Assembly: GCF_023078275.1 (NCBI RefSeq)
Contig: NC_062979.1
Coordinates: forward strand, 10,298,502-10,362,501
DNA length: 64,000 nucleotides
Source of the DNA: Leguminivora glycinivorella
Taxonomy: Eukaryota; Arthropoda; Insecta; Lepidoptera; Tortricidae
Direction: 5' to 3'
In this document: in pieces, positions 1 to 10,900 of the stretch
How the letters are laid out: each line of letters opens with the position of its first letter
How positions within the stretch are numbered: the stretch's first letter is position 1
Made by a program: the position numbers and the translations under genes
Notes under the pieces: model-generated
What the model saw: the letters and a program-made list of their open reading frames with translations, nothing else
Databases searched by the model: none
Told to the model about the DNA's origin: nothing

Positions 1-1
1 T

Positions 2-2219
2 GAAAATGAGGGACTTGAAGACCTTTTTACGCAAATAGCTGAATATTTGCATGGGTATGTTTTCAATCCTTTTACTTCTGTACAAATAGAGCTGGGCCCA
101 TAACCTGATAAAACAAATTCCTCTAGCATTCTCTTTATTGAAGTTTTTAAAATTTCATTTAGATAATACTACAGAAAACGTAAGTAATAGCCAGTTTCAA
201 GAAAAGTCATTCAAGTAACATACAGAAAAGTTTTTATGCAAAAATAATAATATTAAATACTTATTTTTCAGAGGGTTGAACCAAACAGCTTTGGCACTAG
301 CAAAGGAAACAGCTGAAAAACTGATGCAAGACGCCACTCAGACCAGGAAACAAACCCACTCCTCCACACAAGACAAGATAAACATTTTGATCAATGATAT
401 CAAACTTTACGAGAAGGGTCTGAAGTCATTCCAAGCTGAGAAACAGCCACAGTTGATAAAATACCTTCTCAAGTCTTTAGGAGGTGACGTTTTATCGGAA
501 TTCTGCAAATATGCAGCAAACCAATGCAATCTTTCCGTTCAAATGGATGTATTAACTCCTGACCAGAGAAATAAGATTATTAATGACTTGACAGAGGAAT
601 ACACAAAACCGTTTAAAGCTCTGAATGCCACACTCTCGGATCAGAATTTAGAGTTGTTTTATCAAGCTGTTGACTTGTGTCTTGCGCAATGTGGTATGAT
701 TTTGAAGAAGATTGATAAGAAGAAGGACAAGTATGATTTTCTTTAGTTAACAAGCATTTCACAGTAGGGTTTTTTTTGTAGCTGTCGTCTACGTAGATTT
801 TTTCCTTTCACAATGACGCTATCAAAAGTATCTTCTTCATGTTTATTTTTATGGTACATACGCACGCGTGGTATAATCACCAGAGATAACATGTTAGCCT
901 TCGGAGGCCACAAATATATATGTGACACGTTCTTATGTCTCTACACATAAGACAATGTCAGATATTTTTGCAGCTTTGGAAATCTCATAGAAAAGGATTA
1001 AAAAACAAGCAAAACCTAACTGGCACCATCTATACAAACTTTTGACAACTGACTTTCCCCTTTGTAGCACAGAATAATATAATAGTACAAGTACAGAGGG
1101 CCCACTGCTTTGATGTTCAAAATTCTAACAAAGAAACGAGCCGCACGTGCGCAGCGTCGGACGATATGGTTGCCTATGGATTAAAACGAATTAATACTCA
1201 GATAAAATGTGATACTATTATATTCAAGTCTTACATAGGTATGCGACGAACACCTCTCGCGCGTGCGTCACCGCTCGCCCGTGAGGCCCTATTAATTTGC
1301 CCCTCGCGAGGGGTACTTACAGTTCGATACCTACACGCGCGAGTGGGACAGGCCTGATTGTAGTCAGAACTAAATGTTCATTTATTTTTATTTCAGGCTT
1401 GTGATAACCAATCACAGAGAAAAGCTGATATCTGAGTTGGAGAATTGTGATGACCCGGCTCTGACACTGCATTTGGCAGTATTGGCGATATTCACAATAC
1501 TTACACAGAACATGCTACACGCGTCTGGGAGGCTGGTGCCTGTCATTATTGAATTTTTGAAAACTCAGTTGAAAGAGGAGCACTTTGTTGAACTGCAACA
1601 GTACCATGGTATATTTCTTTTCATTATTTGACAGTCATCTTATCCATAAATTTATTTCATTGGATCCCACCATTGAGGTAAAAATGTGCTTTACCCAATT
1701 CCTGCAGAGGTGCAGTCAGCATCCATAGTAGTGCATGAAATGCACCAAAAGTATGTCCTAAAATTTAAAAATAGATAAATCTATGGGTACAGACTTACAG
1801 AATTCATGGTCAGAAATGACAAAGTTTAATTATAATTAAGTCATATATCATAGTAACACATATGTTTCAAGCTTACGAGATTTATCTCTTGCTGGTGCAA
1901 TATAAAGTTCCAAGCAGTTTATAAATTTACACCTACAAGTTTTGAAATGCAAGAAAGAGATATTTGCCACTCACTCTTACACATAGTTGCGTCACTTGCG
2001 TCTCAAAACTTGCAGGTGTAAATTCAACTTTAAGACGTATTCTATTTGAAAACTTGCGTTTCCCTGAATTAATTCTGAATACTATTTTTTTTTGTTACAG
2101 AGTTGGTTACTAAGTACCTGACTTCAAATGACGAAGACAAACCAGAGATTGAAGACAAATTGAAAGAGGAAATGTCGACTATTAAAAATATTGTTTATGA
2201 TATAAAGAAAAACAAATGA
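2..2219 (+). CDS. UFL1: E3 UFM1-protein ligase 1, C-terminal exons (5' part outside window)
   Basis: Four coding exons join in phase: 2-54 (cut by the window edge), 272-730, 1397-1608 and 2101-2219, ending at TGA 2217-2219. All introns are GT-AG. The third exon reads HREKLISELENCDDPAL, followed by TQNMLHASGR, which matches the conserved C-terminal segment of UFL1 (compare ACDDPALVLHL and HMLHAPGR in vertebrates, recalled from family knowledge). The last exon is a charged helical tail ending DIKKNK. UFL1 is the ligase that moves UFM1 onto substrates, acting with UFC1 and DDRGK1 mainly at the ER membrane. The catalytic N-terminal part lies upstream and cannot be judged here. The 666-bp intron 731-1396 shows no gene; it has a GC-rich patch near 1230-1350 of unknown nature. 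The assignment is strong and the first visible exon is partial. Confidence 0.9.
1923..2026. repeat. Small inverted-repeat element in last UFL1 intron
   Basis: The left arm (TTTACACCTACAAGTTTTGA) and the right arm (TCAAAACTTGCAGGTGTAAA) are inverted copies about 60 bp apart. This looks like a small MITE or its relic. No clear target-site duplication was seen. Confidence 0.6.
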
Positions 2220-2982
2220 ATTGTTTTAAATTTTCAGTTTCAAATTAATTGAAATATATATTTTATCAGTTAAAATGTTTAATTCGTTTAATTATTTAAT
2301 CCAACCACTATTTGTTTTGCATTTTTTCCAAGTAGCATCTGTTAAATATCTATAATTTAGATTAGCTTTTATTTTATAAAAGGGTATTAATAAGATTCCA
2401 ATATAAAAGCAAGCATTTATTATAGAATCCTGTGAACAACAGAAAAGAACACAACATTTGTATTGTAAATAAAATTATATGTATGCAAATTTGCAATATT
2501 TAGTAACATTTATTGAACTGGCCAACTGGAGTGGGTTCTCAGAGTAAAAAGTTGACATACCTTTAAACATCATGTACACAGTACAAACATTTGAAAATGG
2601 ATAGTATAACTAAATTCAGTAAGTTAATAAAAGCACCAGAGTATCATCATAGTTCATTATGGAAAAAACAAAACTTGTTAGTTTAGAACACATCAAACAT
2701 TGTATCAGAATTGGATAGTTACTGGAACATTTGAAAGTTTATTTATTCAATGTGAAGCTGAATAAATACATATTCTAGCAAAATCTGTAATTGCACTTAG
2801 TGCAGAAAAATACCCTTAAATGCAATCTCTTCTGGCAACTTGTGACATGAAAACACATGGTAATATTAAATAATCATAGTATAATAACTTGCCAAAGATA
2901 CTTTGTTCCATTAGTTCATATAAAATATTATGACTAAATCTATCTTCTTTCCAATAATTGCTATAGTGATGGTTAGTATAGT
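2220..2982. other. Convergent 3' region between UFL1 and VBP1
   Basis: The region holds the 3' UTRs of two genes that run toward each other. AATAAA on the + strand at 2468-2473 would serve UFL1. AATAAA on the - strand (TTTATT at 2509-2514) would serve VBP1. The two predicted cleavage sites fall almost on the same spot. Nothing else is recognisable. Confidence 0.55.
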
Positions 2983-4550
2983 TTATGAGCTAGCTTTAGC
3001 AGCCTGACGTTTTTTCACATCCCAGTTGTACACTCTTGCCATATTCACTTCAGTAGTTGTCCATTGATCACTGAAAAAGATAAAAAAAAAATTCTTGCTT
3101 AAATTTTTTTTATATTCATATATTATGAGAGTTCATTATTCATAGCCTAAAGAGGGTTTGTGCATTGGATTAGTGATCAGAGAAACTGCCTAGAGGGTCA
3201 GGTCTTCCTCTCTTTTCATCAGCACACTCTTGTCATGGCCATTTCGCAGGTTTGAGCGTGATTTGCTTCACAATACTTCCTTCTCACTTTATAGAAGCGC
3301 AGTTTTTGAGAAAGTGGGCCAATATGTTAAGAAAAAAGTATAATATTTTTTTTTCTCTGTTCAACAGTGATCTCAATAAGGAAAGTCAGGAAAGAATCCC
3401 TAATAGCTTTCATATTGTTTGTGTGACAAAGAGTAAAGTTGCAAAGAAAGTCCTTAAAATACAGCATATTAGGGATATTCTCTAGAAAAAAAATATAATT
3501 GATACTTACCGTAAGAAGTCCAAATCATGTTCTACACAAGCCAAGTTCTTTTTAGCAGTGGCCATGTTAGAAGAGAGTAACTTCTCTGCACCTTCTAAAG
3601 AGTACTCCAGCATCACATTAGCTCCAAGCCAGAGATATACCTTCTCAGTTGGTGGTACATTAGCCTGAAAAAATATTTAAATATATCACTTACAATTATG
3701 AAGAATAAAACTACTAAATGGTGGCAGTTTTATTGTATAGCATACAAAGAGTAACTCATACACGAAGATTTCATAGAAATAGGCGTGTAACTACTAAATA
3801 GGTTTGCAAGTCAAATCAAAAAGTTCTGACTTAAAAAAAAATAAAAAAATGCAAGTGAAACTTCAATCAAAAGTATGATATAATAATTATGCTTTAATTA
3901 ATATTTTTTGAGTGATTAGTACTAGTCTGTAAGACTGTCTCAAAAATTACATATATTAAAAAATATGGTACCTTAACAAAAACTTGGTCACTTAATAAAA
4001 ATTGAGTATCCATGTCTTCTTTCTGTGCTTTCAATTTCTCTATCATTTCAAGTGATCTAGCTAGGTCAGGGATTTGTTGCCTCAAGCGCCTCCTTTTGGT
4101 TGCTAGGGTGTATTCCATAAACTTGTACTTGCCATGCTGTTCGTCGAGTTTCCGTAATACTTTATCTACTCCTTCAGAGTTTTCTGGTAAACTCATGAAC
4201 TCATCAACATTATCCTGTTAACAAATAAAAAAGTGTTTACCCAATCTTAATCAAAAAATAGTTTTTAATATTAGAATTATATCTACAGCTTCCATTTGTA
4301 ATAAAAATGCAGTACAGATCTGAAAAACTCAGTTCAAGTAACAGGTGCTTAGGCATTCATAAGACTAACCTATAAAATGTTCACAAGAATGTTGTGAATT
4401 ATCGTAGTATATTAATTATAAAATCAATTACTTGTTTCCAATAACTTTATGCAATAATAGCGATAATAAATATGCACTTACTACAAATACAGCTTCAGGA
4501 ATTCCCGAATAAGATTTCGCATTTGCGGACTCCGCTGCATCACCTTCCAT
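2983..4550 (-). CDS. VBP1: Prefoldin subunit 3 (VBP1)
   Basis: Four exons on the - strand: 4482-4550, 3972-4214, 3510-3664 and 2983-3070, with ATG at 4548-4550 and TAA at 2983-2985. They join in phase to a 184-aa protein (human about 197). Family marks are GIPEAVFV near the N-terminus, KLDEQHGKYKFME in the first coiled coil, VYLWLGANVMLEY at the beta-hairpin turn, and LDFLRDQWTTTEVNMARVYN plus WDVKKR at the end. Prefoldin is a six-subunit cytosolic chaperone that hands nascent actin and tubulin to the TRiC/CCT chaperonin; VBP1 is an alpha-type subunit with two long coiled coils. The gene lies head-to-head with SON, about 440 bp apart. No oddities were seen. Confidence 0.95.
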
Positions 4551-4992
4551 TTTGTTTATAAATGTTATCTTTTGTAATAATTATCCGTTAAGATCACAGC
4601 AGCATCGACGGTATAAATCAAGACATATAACACTTTTTACTACAAGATGCCGCAATCATTTTCTTATTCGCCGAGGAAATTTATAATTTCTACAAGTGAG
4701 GAGAGGACACAACGGAGCGAATTTGACAGTTATTTTTTTTTTTATTTTAACCACAGAGAATATCATTTTTTATTTTAGGTTAGTTACACACTAATGTAAC
4801 AGTTGTTAAACAGGACCGGACCGGTTTGGTCGCCATTCGATTATCATGAGGTTTGTAGAGGCCACTTGTTCATCATGTTGCCTACCCTGTGATTTCAAGT
4901 CGCCAACATCAGAAAAATTAAATGTCAATCTAAACGTCAACACTCGATAAGATGGTGGTTGTTTTCATGTGAGTTTGGTTTATTATATTAAA
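4551..4992. promoter_or_regulatory. Shared upstream region of divergent VBP1 and SON
   Basis: These 442 bp separate the ATG of VBP1 (- strand) from the ATG of SON (+ strand), so the region must hold both 5' UTRs and both core promoters. A short upstream ORF of six codons (ATG 4952, TGA 4970-4972) would precede the SON start by 20 nt if it is transcribed. I could not identify a clear TATA box or initiator. Confidence 0.6.
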
Positions 4993-7900
4993 ATGACGAG
5001 CTTAATTGACAAAATAGAGCTGCTAATCAAGAGGGAGAAGACTACACCAGAACGAAAGAAAAAAGAAGAAACTTCGAAATCCTCCAGTGAAATTCTTTCA
5101 GAGCTATTCAGTGCCTTCAACGCCGATCCTCCCAAAATCGATGAAGCTTCTCTGAAGAAATCAAAGAAAAGCAAAAAGAAACACAAGAAAGAGAAAAAGA
5201 AACGGAGTCGAAGCAGTAGCAGCAGCAATTCTGATGATAGCGACTACTCTCATAAGCACAAGAAACGGAAAAAGAGCAAATCGAAGAAAAAACGCGATAG
5301 ATCGCGATCTAGCACCCCTAGTAAAAGCAATATACCGCCTAAAATTAAGGCTGATTTAGAGGCAATAAGAATAAAAAATGAGTCCGGCCGCACCATTTGT
5401 GATGATTTTCGTCACGAAATAAAACTTAAAACAGAACCTAAAGAAATACAACACCGTAGAGTTTCTATCAAAACAGAAGAGCCGCAAAACTACAGCGTCG
5501 ACGTTTCAAACTTCGATGCTAGTCTCATTCCTATGCCAGATTCTCCTAAACATGAAGACTTACGTCAAAAGCTAGACAGTAAAAAACAAGAAGCCGAAGA
5601 CAAGTCCAAGAGTAAAATTCAAATAAAAAATTTGAAGTTCAGTGCAGTCTTTGAGGAGACTGTAAAGAAAGCCGAGGAAGAAGCAAGGAAGAAAGCGGAG
5701 AAGTTTGAAGAAGGTGAATACACAGATTCGTCGAGCAGTAGTGACAAACCAGAAGTTCCCAATGCAGAATTCCCCAAATCCTCGGATCCTGGAGGTATAC
5801 TTAAGAAGCAAGCTGCAGAGGAGTCTAAAGTGTAAGTGTTTTGAATTTAGTACAATTTATCCCAAGTAACATTAAATTTATCTAGTATCAGTTGAGGGAA
5901 TATGGATTGTGCTGTAACGAGGCCAAGGTGGTGGCTCAAGATAGAAAGGCGTGGAAGGATCTTGTGGAGGCCCTGTGCACCTATGGGGTGCCTTAGGACA
6001 TCGAACAAGTCCCAGGCCAATCTTTGCGGTTTTGAATTTGGAACTTCCTTTTATTTCTACGAATTTAATTTGTACTTGTCAGGGAGCGTACTTTTCATGC
6101 CGATGACATCAATTTGACGTCACGCTCCATATAGGGTGATCACAAATTGTTTTATTGTTAATTATTAATCATTAGTCATCAATCATTTTAAGTTATGAAT
6201 TTCTTTGCATGGTAATGAATACAAGAAGGATGGTGTGATTTACGTTAGAGAAAAATTCTCTTTTCTACGTATTTATTGTAATGTGTTGTTATTAAATTTA
6301 TTTATAAAAACAAATTAAATAATTTTATTCACGTTTCACATTTCAAGTAGGTATTATTTATGCCACATGTAAATGGACTACTGTATTTGAAGTAATTTGT
6401 ATACAATTAAAATGATTGACGACTAATGATTAATAATTTACAATAAAACTATTTGGGATCACCCTATACGAAGCGTGACGTCAGATTAATGTCATCGGCA
6501 TGAAAAGTACGCTCCCTGGTACTTGTACAAGTATGCTCACACTTAGGAGGATAAATCATTTTTTTTTTTAAATAAATTGTACACACAATTTTTTTTTAAT
6601 AAATTATAAGCTAGTACTTGATTGATTGGTGGCCCCCAATATTCAAATATTTCCCTTTTATATTAACATTTGTTAGAATGTCAGGCTGAATTTTAGTACT
6701 GGCTACTATTCTGTTTTAGGTAGTTTTAGATTAACTATTTTTTTTTCTAACAGGTCAGATGAAGATAGGAGCCATTCTAAGAGGTCCAAAGAAAGCTCCC
6801 ACAAGTCTTCAAGAAGGGACAAAAGCAGATCCAGGAGAAGGTAGGCAGTTTTTATATTAGGCTTATCTTCACTTCATTTTCATGGGCTCTCATGGGCTAA
6901 ACCTTATACATACATTACTGACTTGGATTTACATATATTGAAATCTCAGATTTTCCTTTTTTTATTGAAATTTCTGATATTAATATTTCCATGGCTGTAG
7001 CATATCGACGGTGAAGTACTATGAACTCCCAACTACTTATACTGGGGACGCTATTGCACAACACCCTGCATTTTATGATTAAGCACTGAGACTTGGCACA
7101 GGTTGTTCCTTGGGTGGCCCTGAGTAGATAAAGATCGGGAGGCATTGAGAGCCCCCCTTAATTTAGGAGGGAAGAGGGGGGGAAGGCTGGCGCCGCCGCG
7201 CTTCCTTTGAAACCATATTTCTCTAAAACTATACAAAATAGGGCATGCGATATATCATTTTCGGATAAATGAAGGACGAGGAATTCATTTTTGGAACAAA
7301 AAAAATGTATTTTAGAACAAAAATACAAAATGAAATGGGAAAATCTGAAAACGAGATTTTTTTTTATACATATTATTGCACATTTTATGAAAACTGTAAT
7401 GGTTTTTTCTAAATAAAAAATATTATTTAATAGCTACATTTATCTAGTTTTAGAAAATGTATAATTTGTTATAGAAATATATTATAGGACGAGTGATAAA
7501 AAATAATTTACATCGCCCGATAGGGTGATTTGAATGCTCATTTCAATAAGTTTTGTCAATGATTTCAGGTATAATCACTATTTTTAACACACGAAAGCCG
7601 TAATCATTGTAGTTTATGGCTATTTTAGTGATTAATGTACTTAAAATTAAAAAAAAAATACAAAATTTTTAAAAAATATTAAAAATGTGATATTTTTTTT
7701 TAACATTATCCTATTTTGTTCTTTCTACACAATATATATCTAAAAGCAATAAATATCAATAAAAAGCCACATTTATACAGTTTATAAAAATATATAGTTT
7801 GTTATATAAATATATTACGAAACGCGAGATAAAAAATAATGAAAATGAAAATTTTAATGTACATCTTACGTTGCATTATTCGATGAGGTGAGGTAAAGGT

Positions 7901-10900
7901 ACTACCCGCTATGCAGTGGAGTTCGTCTAGTAATACAGAAATATACTTATTCTAATAACGTTTACACATGTAGGTATATCACGACCCAGTACAGAAAATT
8001 GTAAGTCCTATAATATAGTTTATTTTGATTGTAAAATAAAATTGCATGTGACTTATATTGCAAAAAAATGTCTTAATCACGTTCTTTTCTCCTAAAGCAG
8101 TTCTGCATGCATAGGCTTGAAGATTTTTTAGTTTACTAGCAGAATTTAGTTACTTCCTTTGGGCCTCCTTAAATCGGTTTTACCCATCCATAAAAGATAA
8201 AATAAAAATCGTCATATTCTTCCTTTCAGTATCAATGATAGTTAGTTATTGCGCAATAGTGCCATAAAAAATAAACTAGATTCGTATTAGCATTAAACAT
8301 TAATGATTTTTGAACTAAGACATTGCTTTTGTACAAAGGAGAACCTCAAAAAATGGTCTGACTAGACGAAAACATGTGTATCGGGGCTAGTACTCAAGGC
8401 TCTCAAAAAGTGTAGGTATTTTGAGTTATTCAAATAAAACAACATGAATAGTCTGAATTTAATTATGTATATATCACAACATCCACTGCATAAGCACATC
8501 AGCTCCGAACATTTAATTTAAAAAGTATTTTTTTACGGTTGCACCTTACGCGGCACTGTTTTTTATTAGGGTTCCGTAGTCAACTAGGAACCCTTATAGT
8601 TTCGCCATGTCTGTCTGTCCGTCCGTCCGTCCGTCCGTCCGTCCGTCCGTCCGCGGATAATCTCAGTAACCGTAAGCACTAGAAAGCTGAAATTTGGTAC
8701 CAATATGTATATCAATTACGCCAACAAAGTGCAAAAATAAAAAGTGGAAAAAAATGTTTCATTAGGGCACCCCCCCTACATGTAAAGTGGGGGCTGATAT
8801 TTTTTTTTTCATTCCAACCCCAACGTGTGATATATCGTTGGATAGGTATTAAAAAATGAATAAGGGTTTACTAAGATCGTTTTTTGATAATATTAATATT
8901 TTTGGAAATAATCGCTCCTAAAGGAAAAAAAATTGCGTCCCCCCCCTCTAACTTTTGAACCATATGTTTAAAAAATATGAAAAAAATCACAAAAGTAGAA
9001 CTTTATAAATACTTTCTAGGAAAATTGTTTTGAACTTGATAGGTTCAGTAGTTTTTGAGAAAAATACGGAAAACTACGGAACCCTACACTGAGCGTGGCC
9101 CGACACGCTCTTGGCCGGTTTTTACAGCTGCATCCGACAATTTCGAGGCATGTTTCTGCAGCAACAGGCAACGTTGCGGGCAAGTAGGCTCCCAAATCCC
9201 AATTGTTACAGACTTTCGTCCAGCCACAAGTAGAAAATAATGGCAAATTTTGAATTGGGTTTAGTTGACCCCATACATGGACACCTTGATATACCTATAA
9301 CCCTTACAAAAATGGTGCAAGGCAGCTTTTGTCGGTGAAATGCTGTTAATTTGGCGGTCTTTTTTGGTTAATAACTATTTTCGGCACTCGTTAACCAAAG
9401 TACAGGACGCAGATCTGGAATAATAAATATGTCAAGTAAGAATTATCCATAAATTATGCAAATCATATAGATAACTACTATTTCACAAGATGTATGTATT
9501 AGGATCAGATGTATATATCTGACCTATCATATCAATCGATCATTTCATGTAATATAAATAGTTAAATTCAGACTATATAGGAGTATGTTGTTTAATTTGA
9601 AGTACTCTAAATAACTACACTTTTTGAGAGCTTTGAGTATCTTTACCTCACCTTATCGAATCATACAAGCTGACCCGTACCGTACATCAAGATCGCCCTG
9701 CCACGTCACTTTCATTATTTTTTATCTCGCGTTTCGTAATATATTTATGTAACAAACTATATATTTTTATAAACTGTATAAATGTGGCTTTTTATTGATA
9801 TTTATTGATTTTAGATATATATTGTGTAGAAAGAACAAAATAGGATAATGTTAAAAAAAAATTATCACATTTTTAATATTTTTTAAAATTTTTGTATTTT
9901 TTTTTATTTTAAGTACATTAATCACTAAAATAGCCATAAACTACAATGATTACGGCTTTCGTGTGTTAAAAATAGTGATTATACCTGAAATCATTGACAA
10001 AACTTATTGAAATGAGCATTCAAATCACCCTATCGGGCGATGTAAATTATTTTTTATCACTCATCCTATAATATATTTCTATAACAAATTATACATTTTC
10101 TAAAACTAGATAAATGTAGCTATTAAATAATATTTTTTATTTAGAAAAAACCATTACAGTTTTCATAAAATGTGCAATAATATGTATAAAAAAAATCTCG
10201 TTTTCAGATTTTCCCATTTTGTATTTTTGTTCTAAAATACATTTTTTTTTGTTCCAAAAATGAATTCCTCGTCCTTCATTTATCCGAAAATGATATATTG
10301 CATGCCCTATTTTGTATAGTTTTAGAGAAATATGGTTTCAAAGGAAGCGCGGAGGCGCCAGCCTTCCCCCCCTCCTCCCTCCTAAATTAAGGGGGGCTCT
10401 CGATGCCTCCCGATCTTTATCTACTCAGGGCCACCCAATGAACAACTGTGCCAAGTCTCAGTGCTTAATCATAAAATGCAGGGTTCCCATACAAGACATA
10501 GCAATAGCGTCCCCAGTATTAGGTTTTCGTACTTAGTTAGGAGTTCATGGCAATTCGCCATCAATATAGCACAAGTTATGTTAAAGTTTTGCACCCATAG
10601 TGTAGATCACTGATGATAATCAATAAAAACAGGTTATATTGATTAATCATTAATCAGGTTTCCTCACAGTGATATTCACAGCAACAAATATTAATTACTC
10701 TGATAATACATTACATAAATTCAAAGAAAACAATTCAACACACATGTATACTTTATCAATTTTATTACATGACACAATATTTTTGTTTTAGCCCTTCATA
10801 CACATATTGTCAACCAAAGATACCCAATATTACATAATTACAGAGAGTGAAAGTATTAATAAGTATGTACGGTCTCATATGTATATAAGTATGTATTTAT

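Noticed and set aside
5572..5811. Leu/Phe-rich open reading frame antisense to SON exon 1
   Set aside because: Shadow of the Lys/Glu-rich SON frame; complementary codons give Leu/Phe-rich sequence by necessity.
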